64,000 nt of DNA from CAZYBO01 sp964645205 (GTDB lineage Bacteria; Pseudomonadota; Alphaproteobacteria; Rickettsiales; SXRF01), in assembly GCA_964645205.1 (NCBI GenBank), contig CAZYBO010000004.1:186001-250000 (forward strand). The letters run 5' to 3'. Position numbers and translations under genes: made by a program. The notes under the pieces were generated by a model. That model was given only the letters and a program-made list of their open reading frames with translations. It was not told where the DNA came from and ran no database searches. Within the stretch, counting starts at the first letter, position 1; every line of letters begins with the position of its first letter. Below are positions 16,811-25,674 of the stretch, in pieces.

Positions 16811-17749
16811 ATGAACGAAACAAAACGCATTGCGCTGGCATTGCAGGGCGGCGGGACGCACAGCGCGTTCGCGTGGGGCGTGCTCGACCAGCTTCTGCTC
16901 GACAAGCGCGTGAAGATCGACGCAGTGAGCGCCACCAGCGGCGGCGCGATGATGGCCGTCGTACTGGCGCAGGGATTGGCCGACGGCGGCAGCGAAGGCG
17001 CGCGCGACGCGTTGACCAGCTTCTGGAAAAAAGTCAGCCTCGCTTCGAGTATGATGCCGCTGCGCATGAGCGTGGTGGATAAATTCCTGAGCAATGTCGG
17101 TATCGATTTCTCGCCTTCCACCATGGCGCTTGATTATGTCACGCGCATCTTTTCCCCGCACCAGTTCAACCTGTTCGACATCAACCCGCTGCGCGGCATC
17201 GTCGAAGAGATGGTGGATTTTCCTGCGCTCAACGCAAGCAGCCCGGTCAAGCTCTATATCAACGCCACCAACGCGCGCACCGGCAAGGGCAAGCTGTTCG
17301 ACCACACGCAGGTATCGCTGGAGGCGATCATGGCGTCGTCGTGCCTGCCGTTTATTTTCAAGACGGTGGAGATTGATGGCGAGCCTTATTGGGACGGCAG
17401 CTTCACCGGTTGCCCGCCGCTGGCGCCGCTGGTGAACGACGCGGGCGCAGAAGACATCGTACTCGTGCAGGTACACCCCGCGCAGGTGGAAGAAGCGCCG
17501 ACGACCGCCACCGATATTCTAGACCGCGTGACGGAAATCAGTTTCAACTCCATCCTCGCGCAGGAGATCAAAACGATCGAGCTGTATAACCGCATGGCTG
17601 AAAAGCCGGTCACTCTCCACCGTATCGATGCGCAGGACGTACTCGCCAGCTCCGGCCGCGCCAGCAAGCTCAACGCCGATTGGGAATTCCTGCTCTACCT
17701 GCATGATCTCGGCGTGCAGGCGGCAACCGACTGGCTGGAGAAATTGTAG
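16811..17749 (+). CDS. Patatin-like phospholipase
   Basis: The 312-residue product has the patatin layout: glycine-rich oxyanion loop LQGGGTHSAFAWGVLD (about 10-25), nucleophile region DAVSATSGGAMMAVV (about 38-52; Ser in ATSGG, a variant of the GxSxG elbow), and the catalytic Asp in WDGSFTGCPPLAPL (about 195-208). Such enzymes are lipid acyl hydrolases with a Ser-Asp dyad; the substrate is unknown. No signal peptide or membrane segment is seen, so it is probably cytosolic. Its start follows the crotonase gene by 21 bases, which makes a two-gene operon likely. Confidence 0.92.
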   Translation: MNETKRIALALQGGGTHSAFAWGVLDQLLLDKRVKIDAVSATSGGAMMAVVLAQGLADGGSEGARDALTSFWKKVSLASSMMPLRMSVVDKFLSNVGIDFSPSTMALDYVTRIFSPHQFNLFDINPLRGIVEEMVDFPALNASSPVKLYINATNARTGKGKLFDHTQVSLEAIMASSCLPFIFKTVEIDGEPYWDGSFTGCPPLAPLVNDAGAEDIVLVQVHPAQVEEAPTTATDILDRVTEISFNSILAQEIKTIELYNRMAEKPVTLHRIDAQDVLASSGRASKLNADWEFLLYLHDLGVQAATDWLEKL

Positions 17750-17758
17750 ACTGTTTCC

Positions 17759-18370
17759 CTAACGCTGCTCTTTCAGCAATTGCTGCAAGGCTTCGGGACT
17801 GCGCATCGCGCCTTCCTGCCCGGGTTTCGGCACGGAGCGGATTTCCACATAGCAGGAAATATCCGTGATCGAAGGCGCTTCATTTACAAAGCGCAGTTGC
17901 ACCTTGCAGGATGCAGCCGAACTGTAGTGCATACCGACGGCGGCATCCGCGTAGAAAGAACTGCCATCCGCCCATTGCCGCGAAGAGAATACGACGGAAG
18001 CAGTCTGATGATCGCGCGACAACGCAAAACTTTCGAGCTGCGGTGTCAGGTGATAATCGGAAAGCCGGGATAAGGTGTTATCCATGAAAGCGAGGAAATC
18101 CGGCTTGGCAAACGGCATCGGCACCGGCTTGTCGTCCTGCTTGAAAATGGAAAACAGGCTTATTTCCAGCACGATTTTCGCGTCGTCGGCAAGCAGCGTG
18201 TTCAGCGCACCGACGATGGCTGCGCGATCCTGCGTTTCCACCGTATGCCCGAACGCGTCGAGCTTCGCGATGGTGACGCGCCGCAGGTAGTTGGGCGGAT
18301 AAAACCCGTGATAATAGACCAGCGCCGCCGCCGCAAGCAATCCCGCCACTACTATCGCCACTATCTTCAT
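17759..18370 (-). CDS. Unknown membrane-anchored periplasmic protein
   Basis: The 203-residue product has an N-terminal signal anchor (MKIVAIVVAGLLAAAALVYY) and a soluble domain with several Phe/Ser-rich strands (LSRDHQTASVVFSSRQW, HYSSAASCKVQLRFV) and two Cys that could form a disulfide. No family is recognised. The fold could be a ketosteroid-isomerase-like or lipocalin-like domain, but that is a guess. The start overlaps the gcdH stop by 4 bases (ATGA), so it is the third gene of the small operon with gcdH and the 78-residue gene. Confidence 0.75.
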   Translation of the reverse strand: MKIVAIVVAGLLAAAALVYYHGFYPPNYLRRVTIAKLDAFGHTVETQDRAAIVGALNTLLADDAKIVLEISLFSIFKQDDKPVPMPFAKPDFLAFMDNTLSRLSDYHLTPQLESFALSRDHQTASVVFSSRQWADGSSFYADAAVGMHYSSAASCKVQLRFVNEAPSITDISCYVEIRSVPKPGQEGAMRSPEALQQLLKEQR

Positions 18371-19557
18371 TCGCTTTTGAACGCCTGTATGCCGGTGATG
18401 GCGCGCCCGAGAATGAGCGCGTGGATGTCGTGCGTGCCCTCATAGGTGTTCACGCTCTCCAGATTCATCAGGTGGCGAATGACATGATACTCGTCGGAAA
18501 TGCCGTTGCCGCCGTGCATGTCGCGCGCGATGCGGGCGATGTCGAGCGCTTTCCCGGCGGAGTTGCGCTTGATGATGGAGATCATGTCGGGGTGCGCCTT
18601 GCCTTCGTCAATCAGCCTTCCCACACGCAGGCACGCCTGCAATGCAAGCGCGATGTCCACCATCATGTCGGCGAGTTTTTTCTGGATGAGCTGCGTGGCC
18701 GCCAGCGGCTTGCCGAACTGCTTGCGCTCGAGCGTATAGCCGCGCGCCGCCTGCATGCAGAATTCCGCGGCGCCCAACGCACCCCAGCCGATGCCGTAAC
18801 GCGCCTTGTTCAAGCAGGAGAACGGACCTTTCAGCCCCGATACGCCGGGCAGCATATTCTGCTCGGGCACGAACACTTCTTCCATGGCGATCATGCCGGT
18901 GGCGGAGGCGCGCAGGCTGAATTTTCCTTCGATTTTAGGCGCGGACAGCCCCTTCATGCCTTTATCGAGGATGAAGCCCTTGATCGTGCCGTCTTCCGTG
19001 CCGGGAAGCCCGTACACTTTCGCCCAGACGACGAATACATGCGCGATGGGCGAGTTGGTGATCCAATTTTTCGCGCCGTTGAGCACGAAGCCGCCCGCAA
19101 CTTTCTGCGCGCGCGTGATCATCGCGCCGGGGTCGGAGCCATGGTCGGGTTCGGTGAGGCCGAAACAGCCGATTAGTTCGCCCTTGGCGAGTTTCGGCAG
19201 GTAGGCGTTTTTCTGCACGTCGGAACCGAAGGCGTAAATAGGGTGCATCACGAGGCTTGATTGCACCGAAAGCGCCGAGCGGTACCCCGAATCCACCCAC
19301 TCCACTTCGCGGCAGATGAGGCCGGAGGCGACATGGCTCACGCCCGCGCAGCCATAGCCCTCGATGGTCGCACCGAACAATCCCAGCTCGCCCATCTCGC
19401 GCATGATGGCGGTATCGAATTTTTCGTGGCGGTTGGCTTCCAATACGCGTGGGAACAGCTTCTCGCGGGCGTACGCGCGCGCGCTGCCCTGCACCATGCG
19501 TTCCTCGTCGGTAAGCTGGTCATTCAGGAGAAACGGGTCTTCCCAGTTGAAGCTCAT
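18367..19557 (-). CDS. gcdH: Glutaryl-CoA dehydrogenase
   Basis: This FAD enzyme oxidises and decarboxylates glutaryl-CoA to crotonyl-CoA in lysine and tryptophan breakdown. The 396-residue product matches the GCDH branch of acyl-CoA dehydrogenases: FNWEDPFLLNDQLTDEER at the start, CFGLTEPDHGSDPGAM (about 131-146), GAKNWITNSPIAHVFVVWAK (about 160), ARYGIGWGALGAAEFC, and the catalytic Glu (about 373) in NTYEGTHDIHALILGRAITG. Its ATG overlaps the stop of the upstream 78-residue gene by 4 bases, and its stop overlaps the start of the downstream gene by 4 bases. Confidence 0.96.
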   Translation of the reverse strand: MSFNWEDPFLLNDQLTDEERMVQGSARAYAREKLFPRVLEANRHEKFDTAIMREMGELGLFGATIEGYGCAGVSHVASGLICREVEWVDSGYRSALSVQSSLVMHPIYAFGSDVQKNAYLPKLAKGELIGCFGLTEPDHGSDPGAMITRAQKVAGGFVLNGAKNWITNSPIAHVFVVWAKVYGLPGTEDGTIKGFILDKGMKGLSAPKIEGKFSLRASATGMIAMEEVFVPEQNMLPGVSGLKGPFSCLNKARYGIGWGALGAAEFCMQAARGYTLERKQFGKPLAATQLIQKKLADMMVDIALALQACLRVGRLIDEGKAHPDMISIIKRNSAGKALDIARIARDMHGGNGISDEYHVIRHLMNLESVNTYEGTHDIHALILGRAITGIQAFKSE

Positions 19558-19790
19558 ACCAGCAGGTTCACGATCGTGCCGCGATCCCAGAACACGCCCT
19601 TGCGGAAGGCGGCCACTGCGCTGTTGATCAGCGTCTGCAGCGAGTCGGGGGCGGGAATATGGTTGACATGGGCACGTTTGGGGATAATGAGGTGGGCATC
19701 GTCGGCATTGGCCTGCCGCCTGTTGCGCTCGCCGGGCTTGCCCGTGTTGCCGGAAGGCACATTAATACGGTTGGGATTGATATGGATCAT
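19554..19790 (-). CDS. Small unknown protein (78 residues), first gene of the gcdH operon
   Basis: A short basic and polar protein beginning MIHINPNRINVPSGNTGKPG, with SLQTLINSAVAAFRKGVFWD near the C-terminus. No signal peptide, no Cys motif, no recognised family. The stop (19556-19554) overlaps the gcdH ATG by 4 bases, the usual sign of translational coupling, and this supports it as a real gene. Function is unknown. Confidence 0.6.
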   Translation of the reverse strand: MIHINPNRINVPSGNTGKPGERNRRQANADDAHLIIPKRAHVNHIPAPDSLQTLINSAVAAFRKGVFWDRGTIVNLLV

Positions 19791-19855
19791 AGGACGCGTC
19801 CTCAGATTACTGTAACGAACTGAGCTATACTGTATTATAGGAATGGACTCAACGC

Positions 19856-20677
19856 ATGTCTTTTATCGTCGCCGCTTTTTATCATTTTTTCGACTTCCCC
19901 GATTATGCCGCACAGCAGAAGCCGCTGCTTGCTCTGCTGAAGTCGCACGAGATTAAAGGCTCGCTGCTCATCGCTGCCGAGGGGATCAACGGCACGCTGT
20001 CGGGCACGCGTGAAAATATCGATGCGGTGCTGCGGCACCTCAAAACCACCATCACTAAAAACGATTTCGAGCATAAGGAAAGCCTGTGCGAAACCCAGCC
20101 CTTCAGACGCGCCAAGGTACGCCTGAAGAAAGAAGTGATCTCGCTGGGCGAACCGGTTTCGCCCGCACGCACAGGTACCTATATAGATGCAAAGGACTGG
20201 AACGCGCTGATCGCCGATCCGGAGGTTACCGTGCTCGATTCGCGCAACAGCTATGAGGTGCATCTGGGAACGTTCGCGCGCGCCATCGACCCGGATATTA
20301 AAAATTTCAAGCAGCTCCCCGCCTTTGTGCACGAAACCCTCGACCCCGCGCGGCATAAAAAGATCGCCACCTTCTGCACCGGCGGCATACGCTGCGAGAA
20401 ATTTTCAAGCTGGCTGCTCGACCAAGGATTTTCTGAAGTTTACCAACTCAAAGGCGGCATCCTTAAATATCTCGAGGAAATTCCAGAAGCGCAAAGCGCA
20501 TGGCAGGGCGAGTGCTATGTTTTCGACGAACGTGTCGCCGTCGGCCACGGGCTTGCCCCCTCTTCCACCGCAAGCATGTGCCGCGCATGCGGGCATGCGC
20601 TTACGCAAGACGACCGCAAAAGCCCTCTATATATAGAAGACAAGCAATGTGGCCTCTGCGCGAGCGGGAAAAACTAG
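19856..20677 (+). CDS. trhO: tRNA uridine(34) hydroxylase, rhodanese family (TrhO/YceA)
   Basis: TrhO carries out oxygen-dependent hydroxylation of U34 in tRNAs on the way to cmo5U/mo5U. The 273-residue product has the N-terminal UPF0176 domain (IKGSLLIAAEGINGTLSG, about 34-51) and a rhodanese domain with VLDSRNSYEVHLGTF (about 124-138) and the active-site loop FCTGGIRCEKFS (about 175-186) containing the catalytic Cys. A C-terminal Cys pair set (CRACG ... CGLC) may bind zinc. The stop shares CTAG with the stop of the convergent caspase-like gene. Confidence 0.93.
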   Translation: MSFIVAAFYHFFDFPDYAAQQKPLLALLKSHEIKGSLLIAAEGINGTLSGTRENIDAVLRHLKTTITKNDFEHKESLCETQPFRRAKVRLKKEVISLGEPVSPARTGTYIDAKDWNALIADPEVTVLDSRNSYEVHLGTFARAIDPDIKNFKQLPAFVHETLDPARHKKIATFCTGGIRCEKFSSWLLDQGFSEVYQLKGGILKYLEEIPEAQSAWQGECYVFDERVAVGHGLAPSSTASMCRACGHALTQDDRKSPLYIEDKQCGLCASGKN

Positions 20678-21603
20678 CGGGATAATTTAGGCAGCGCGTT
20701 GGTGCCGGGAGTCGAAGGCGGCAGCAGCGGCTCACGCATCGGGATATCGAGCAGCGTATCGTCCTGCTTGAACGGCACATGAAAATCCTTCGGCAATTGC
20801 AGGCCGGGCTTGCTCATGTCATGCGCGGCGAATGCCACGCCCACCGCCGGGCCGTAGTCTTTTACATTGAAATTCCATTCGCTTTTCGCAGATTCGATCC
20901 TTGAGATGAATTCGCTCACTTTTGCTTTTCCGAAAGAAACATCCAGCGTGTCGTGCGCCCTCTTTTTCTCGGCTTCGCTGAAGGGTTTTCCTAATCGGTT
21001 GCCTAAGATGCTGCCGAGATTATACGTCCCCTGCCCCGCGATGGTAACGCTCGGCACATAGCGGGTTTCATAATCCGTCATCAAATAATCGCTGAGCATG
21101 CGAACGCCGCTGAAGCCGTTGGTGAACTGCGCGTTCTTCGCCATGGTGGAAGTGATATTCATGACGTCTATATTATTGAAAGCCTCATTTCCCGTCGTCA
21201 GGTTCACATAGACTGTGCCCTTGGGAAGTTCCGCATTCGCCACGCCCTGCCCCGAGCCGGAATGACATGAAGTTGAGAAGATTTCGAAGCGGTTGGTGCC
21301 GCACGCCTTGGTCAATGCCGCGAACAGGTCGGAGGCCGGGGTATCGCAGGCTCCCGTAAGCCCCACGACATGCTTGCCGTTTTTCACGCCGCCATGCATA
21401 TGGGTAAACACCAGCATAGGCTCCTTGATCGCAGCGGCGGCTTTGCCGATTTCATCCAGCGTGATGGCGCGCCGCGAATCGCCTACGCTCACCAGCTTGG
21501 CGCCCGCATCGCGGAAATGCCCTTCGATGGTTTTCATCTCTTCGGGATTCAACGCCGTACCGCCGGGCCCTACGAGATAAAGTATGGTTTTGGGTTCTGC
21601 CAT
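20674..21603 (-). CDS. Caspase-like (clan CD) protein, orphan
   Basis: The 309-residue product begins with a hydrophobic strand (ILYLVGPGG), then a strand ending in a His-Gly, LVFTHMHGG (His70-Gly71), and a second strand ending in EIFSTSCHSGSG (Cys113). This His/Cys arrangement, with a CHSG sequence after the nucleophile, is the layout of caspases and metacaspases. The Asp that often precedes SCHSG in metacaspases is Thr here. The remaining 190 residues match no effector domain I know, and the tail is Pro-rich (LLPPSTPGTNALP). No signal peptide is seen. Neighbours give no partner or substrate. The fold assignment is from motif spacing only. An AAAGG ribosome-binding site precedes the ATG at 21603. 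Confidence 0.65.
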   Translation of the reverse strand: MAEPKTILYLVGPGGTALNPEEMKTIEGHFRDAGAKLVSVGDSRRAITLDEIGKAAAAIKEPMLVFTHMHGGVKNGKHVVGLTGACDTPASDLFAALTKACGTNRFEIFSTSCHSGSGQGVANAELPKGTVYVNLTTGNEAFNNIDVMNITSTMAKNAQFTNGFSGVRMLSDYLMTDYETRYVPSVTIAGQGTYNLGSILGNRLGKPFSEAEKKRAHDTLDVSFGKAKVSEFISRIESAKSEWNFNVKDYGPAVGVAFAAHDMSKPGLQLPKDFHVPFKQDDTLLDIPMREPLLPPSTPGTNALPKLSR

Positions 21604-21662
21604 GCGCCTTTACTTAATCAAACTTAACGGATCGTAGCATAATTATACTTCCCCATCAAAGA

Positions 21663-21856
21663 TTATGCACATGTTTGCACTTAGCTAACTGGTTGTGCAG
21701 GCTACTAAAGTCAAGTTATCCACAGTTTTCACATAGGGGTAAAGCGCCACATATCCACAGCATCTAGTATAAAAAGCGGTGTCAAGCACAATATCTAGTT
21801 GATGACGTTATCCCGTAATGTTACATTGCCTGACGATTCATTGATGGTTATGCACT
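21663..21856. promoter_or_regulatory. Cluster of DnaA-box-like nonamers
   Basis: TTATGCACA (21663-21671) and TTATCCACA (21716-21724) match TTATNCACA perfectly; ATATCCACA (21751-21759) and TTATGCACT (21848-21856) have one mismatch each. All four are on the plus strand within 194 bp. They could tie nrdJ expression to replication, as DnaA does at nrdAB in E. coli. Replication origin function is less likely because no origin-linked genes are near. Confidence 0.4.
21755..21801. promoter_or_regulatory. Pair of NrdR-box-like sites upstream of nrdJ
   Basis: CAATATCTAG (21789-21798) matches 9 of 10 core positions of the NrdR box (CwATATaTwG type) and CAGCATCTAG (21758-21767) matches 7 of 10. The cores are exactly 31 bp apart, about three helical turns, which is the spacing known for tandem NrdR boxes that repress ribonucleotide reductase genes. 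The nrdR gene is not in the window. Confidence 0.6.
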
Positions 21857-21969
21857 ACCCACCCCGCACGTCCATGTAGGTACTGCGAACGGGATTTTCG
21901 TCACCGCCGTGGATTGTCGATACAGACACAAAAAAATGCGATAAACTATATATACAGGGGATACCAACC

Positions 21970-24900
21970 ATGCGCATAGAACGCCACTTTACCAAGGCCA
22001 GCCAGTCTGCGTACGACACCATCGTATTCAAGAAAGTAGACGTGGTGATGAAAAACCCCGACGGATCGGCGGTGTTTGAAGCGCTGGGCGTGGAAGTGCC
22101 GGAGCAATGGTCGCAGGTGGCGTGCGACGTGCTGGCGCAGAAATATTTCCGCAAAGCGGGCGTGGCCGCAAAGCTCAAGAAAGTAGAAGAGAATGCCGTG
22201 CCGTCATGGTTATGGCGCAGCATGCCCGACGAGGCGGCGCTGGAAAAATTACCCGTCGAAGAACGCTATATCGGCGAAGCCTCTTCCAAGCAGGTGTTCG
22301 ACCGTCTGGCAGGTGCGTGGACATATTGGGGCTGGAAGGGCGGCTATTTCGATAAGGAAGACGACGCGCGCGCGTTCTACGATGAAATGCGCCACATGCT
22401 CGCCATGCAGATGGCCGCGCCCAATTCGCCGCAATGGTTCAACACCGGCCTTCACTGGGCGTATGGCATCGACGGCCCGAGTCAGGGACATTATTACGTC
22501 GATCCCGACAGCAAGAAACTCACCAAATCCAAAAGCTCCTACGAGCGCCCGCAGCCGCATGCCTGCTTCATCCAGAGCGTGTCCGACGATCTGGTGAACG
22601 ACGGCGGCATCATGGATTTATGGGAGCGCGAAGCGCGTCTCTTTAAATACGGTTCCGGTACCGGATCGAATTTCTCCGACCTGCGCGGCAACGGCGAACG
22701 TTTATCGGGCGGCGGAAAATCCTCCGGCCTGATGAGCTTCCTGAAAATCGGCGACCGCGCCGCGGGCGCCATCAAATCCGGCGGCACCACGCGCCGCGCC
22801 GCCAAGATGGTGGTGGTGGACATCGACCATCCGGATATCGAGGATTTCATCAACTGGAAAGTGCTGGAAGAGCAGAAGGTGGCCGCACTCGTCACCGGCT
22901 CGAAGCTCTGCCGCAAATATCTCGGCGCGATCATGACCGCGTGCAACACCGGCGATACCGACGCACGCTTCAACCCGTCGGACAACCCGGCGCTGAAAAG
23001 CGCGATCCGCGACGCAAAGAAGTCGCTGATTCCTGAAAACTACATCCAGCGCATCATCCAGTTCGCGCGTCAGGGCTATACGAATCTTGAGTTCCCCGAA
23101 TACGATACCGACTGGGATTCGGAAGCGTACCTTACCGTCTCCGGCCAGAACTCCAACAATTCCGTGCGTGTCACCAACGACTTCTTAGAAGCCGTCGAAC
23201 AGGACAAGCAATGGCATTTGCTGCGCCGCAAGGACGGCAAAGTCGCAAAAACCATTCCGGCGCGTGCATTGTGGGACGAAGTGGCTTACGCGGCGTGGGC
23301 GTGCGCCGATCCCGGACTGCAATACGATACCACCATCAACGAATGGCACACCTGCCCGGAATCCGGCCGTATCCGTGCGTCCAACCCGTGCTCGGAATAT
23401 ATGTTCTTAGACGATACGGCGTGCAATCTGGCCTCGATCAACCTGCTCAAGTTCAAGCGCCCGAACGCCCTGTTCGACATCAAATCGTTTGAATACGCCT
23501 CGCGCCTGTGGACGATCGTGCTGGAAATTTCGGTGGCGATGGCGCAGTTCCCCTCCAAGGAAATCGCCCGCCTGTCCTATGAATTCCGCACGCTCGGCCT
23601 CGGCTACGCCAATATCGGCGGGCTGCTGATGGCGTCTGGCATTGCGTATGACAGCTTGGAAGGCCGCGCGATTTCGGCGGCGATCTCGGCGATCATGACC
23701 GGCGTGTCCTATGCAACCTCGGCGGAAATGGCCAAGGAACTGGGTGCGTTCGACGGCTACGAGCTCAACAAAAAACCAATGATGCGCGTGATGAAAAACC
23801 ATCGCCGCGCCGCGCTCGGCGACATTGACGGCTACGAGGATCTCTCTATCCTCCCCGTGCCGTTGGACATCGACCATTGTACGGACAAAGCGCTGGTGAA
23901 AGCTGCGAAAAAAGCATGGGACACCGCCATCATGCTCGGCGAGCAATACGGTTACCGTAACGCGCAGGCCACCTGCATCGCTCCCACCGGCACGATCGGG
24001 CTGGTGATGGATTGCGACACCACCGGCATCGAGCCCGATTTCGCGCTGGTGAAATTCAAGAAGCTCGCCGGCGGCGGGTACTTCAAGATCATTAACCAGC
24101 AAGTGCCCGAAGCGCTGAAAGCACTGGGCTACACGCAGAAACAGATTCAGGAGATCGACGCCTACGCAGTCGGTCGCGGCACGCTGAAAGACGCGCCCGG
24201 CGTCAACCATGCTGCACTGCGCGCCAAAGGATTCGACGACGACGCGCTCGCCAAGATCGAAAAATCGCTGGCGTCGGCGTTTGAAATCAAGTTCGCGTTC
24301 AACAAGTGGAGCCTAGGCGAAGAGTTCTGCAAGGCCAAGCTCGGCCTCACTGAAGCGCAGCTCAACGATTTCAGCTTCGACATGCTCATCGCGCTCGGAT
24401 TCACGCGTGCGGACATCGACGCCGCCAACGAATATTGCTGCGGCACGATGACCTTGGAAGGCGCTCCCCACCTGAAGGACGAGCATCTGCCGGTGTTCGA
24501 CTGCGCCAACCCGTGCGGCAAAAAAGGCACTCGCTTCTTGTCTGCGGAAAGCCATATCCGCATGATGGCCGCCGTGCAGCCCTACATTTCCGGCGCGATC
24601 TCCAAGACGATCAATATGCCCAATTCGGCCACCGTTGAAGAGTGCAAGGACGCCTATGTATTGTCGTGGAAACTCTGCCTGAAAGCCAACGCGCTCTATC
24701 GCGACGGCAGCAAGCTGTCGCAGCCGCTCAACGCCGCCATCGCCGCCGAATTGTCGGTGGATGCCGATGACGATGTGAAGCAGGAAGAGCTGCGCACGCT
24801 GCGTTCGCCGCAAGTAATCGCGGAGCGCATCGTGGAACGTATCTATCAGGCCGAACGTTCGCGCCTGCCGGAACGCCGCAAGGGGTATACGCAAAAAGCA

Positions 24901-25665
24901 TCCGTCGGCGGGCATAAGGTATATCTGCGCACCGGCGAATATGAAAGCGGCAAGCTCGGCGAAATCTTCGTCGACATGCACAAGGAAGGCGCCGCCTTCC
25001 GCTCGCTGATGAACAATTTCGCCATCGCGGTATCCATCGGCCTGCAATACGGCGTGCCGCTGGAGGAGTTTGTCGATGCGTTCACCTTCACGCGCTTCGA
25101 TCCGTCGGGCATGGTCGAAGGCAACGAGGCGATCAAGATGTCCACCTCGATCCTCGACTATATTTTCCGCGAACTGGCGATCTCCTATCTTGGCCGCCAC
25201 GACCTCGCGCATGTGGAAATCGGCGATCTCCGCTCCGACTCCATCGGACGCGGCGACGGCGATTCCATCCACGCCCATGACGACCAGCCGGAACTGCCGC
25301 AACTGTTCAACAAAGCCACCAGCAACGGCTTCGTGCGCGGCAAGCTCTATGTCGTCTCCAACAACAAACCGACTTCGGCACCCGCAACCGCGCACGCGCA
25401 CGGCACGCAGACCGTAGGCAGCCTCGCGCTCGCCACCGACCATGAAACCAAAGCGTATGTCCATGCCGAGCAGGACAATGTCACGGTAAAAATCGGCGTA
25501 TCAGTACAGAGCAGCGAAGTAAGCGGCCTGCGCGAAAAAATCCGCGAAGCGAAAGCCAAAGGCTACGAAGGCGACGCCTGCACGGAATGCGCGAATTTCA
25601 CGCTGGTGCGCAACGGCACCTGCATGAAGTGCGATACGTGCGGTAGCACCAGCGGCTGTTCGTGA
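21970..25665 (+). CDS. nrdJ: Vitamin B12-dependent ribonucleotide reductase (class II, NrdJ)
   Basis: NrdJ reduces ribonucleotides to deoxyribonucleotides using adenosylcobalamin, with or without oxygen. The 1231-residue chain is intact and of the long alphaproteobacterial type. It contains NSPQWFNTGLHWAYG (about 152-166), CFIQSVSDDLVNDGG (first active-site Cys, about 198), RIRASNPCSEYMFLDDTAC (about 465-483, with the radical Cys), the phosphate-site block APTGTIGLVMDCDTTGIEPD (about 670-689), and a C-terminal redox/zinc-like tail with CTEC, CMKC, DTCG and GCS. The ATG at 21970 follows AGGGGAT. The gene is monocistronic. Regulation by NrdR is suggested by the upstream boxes. Confidence 0.98.
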   Translation: MRIERHFTKASQSAYDTIVFKKVDVVMKNPDGSAVFEALGVEVPEQWSQVACDVLAQKYFRKAGVAAKLKKVEENAVPSWLWRSMPDEAALEKLPVEERYIGEASSKQVFDRLAGAWTYWGWKGGYFDKEDDARAFYDEMRHMLAMQMAAPNSPQWFNTGLHWAYGIDGPSQGHYYVDPDSKKLTKSKSSYERPQPHACFIQSVSDDLVNDGGIMDLWEREARLFKYGSGTGSNFSDLRGNGERLSGGGKSSGLMSFLKIGDRAAGAIKSGGTTRRAAKMVVVDIDHPDIEDFINWKVLEEQKVAALVTGSKLCRKYLGAIMTACNTGDTDARFNPSDNPALKSAIRDAKKSLIPENYIQRIIQFARQGYTNLEFPEYDTDWDSEAYLTVSGQNSNNSVRVTNDFLEAVEQDKQWHLLRRKDGKVAKTIPARALWDEVAYAAWACADPGLQYDTTINEWHTCPESGRIRASNPCSEYMFLDDTACNLASINLLKFKRPNALFDIKSFEYASRLWTIVLEISVAMAQFPSKEIARLSYEFRTLGLGYANIGGLLMASGIAYDSLEGRAISAAISAIMTGVSYATSAEMAKELGAFDGYELNKKPMMRVMKNHRRAALGDIDGYEDLSILPVPLDIDHCTDKALVKAAKKAWDTAIMLGEQYGYRNAQATCIAPTGTIGLVMDCDTTGIEPDFALVKFKKLAGGGYFKIINQQVPEALKALGYTQKQIQEIDAYAVGRGTLKDAPGVNHAALRAKGFDDDALAKIEKSLASAFEIKFAFNKWSLGEEFCKAKLGLTEAQLNDFSFDMLIALGFTRADIDAANEYCCGTMTLEGAPHLKDEHLPVFDCANPCGKKGTRFLSAESHIRMMAAVQPYISGAISKTINMPNSATVEECKDAYVLSWKLCLKANALYRDGSKLSQPLNAAIAAELSVDADDDVKQEELRTLRSPQVIAERIVERIYQAERSRLPERRKGYTQKASVGGHKVYLRTGEYESGKLGEIFVDMHKEGAAFRSLMNNFAIAVSIGLQYGVPLEEFVDAFTFTRFDPSGMVEGNEAIKMSTSILDYIFRELAISYLGRHDLAHVEIGDLRSDSIGRGDGDSIHAHDDQPELPQLFNKATSNGFVRGKLYVVSNNKPTSAPATAHAHGTQTVGSLALATDHETKAYVHAEQDNVTVKIGVSVQSSEVSGLREKIREAKAKGYEGDACTECANFTLVRNGTCMKCDTCGSTSGCS

Positions 25666-25674
25666 GATTATCCT

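Larger units (their letters stand above)
21604..21969. other. 366-bp intergenic regulatory region upstream of nrdJ
   Basis: This AT-rich gap separates the caspase-like gene (leftward) from nrdJ (rightward). It holds no plausible gene. Visible signals are DnaA-box-like nonamers at 21663, 21716, 21751 and 21848, two NrdR-type boxes (21755-21801), and CTATATATAC (21946-21955), which could be part of the nrdJ promoter or a third NrdR-like site. The nrdJ ribosome-binding site AGGGGAT lies at about 21957-21963. I saw no recognisable cobalamin riboswitch. Confidence 0.7.

Noticed and set aside
20674..21603. Caspase-based defence island
   Set aside because: No NACHT, STAND, gasdermin or CRISPR-type partner lies nearby, so only an orphan protein can be claimed.
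21614..21627. CtrA full site TTAA-N7-TTAA
   Set aside because: The two TTAA halves are separated by 6 bases, not 7.
21663..21856. Chromosomal replication origin
   Set aside because: DnaA boxes are present, but no dnaA, parAB, hemE or gidA genes are close and no clear AT-rich unwinding region was seen. Regulation of nrdJ is simpler.
24313..25464. Minus-strand open frame of 383 codons
   Set aside because: It is antisense to nrdJ, which is fully supported by conserved motifs.
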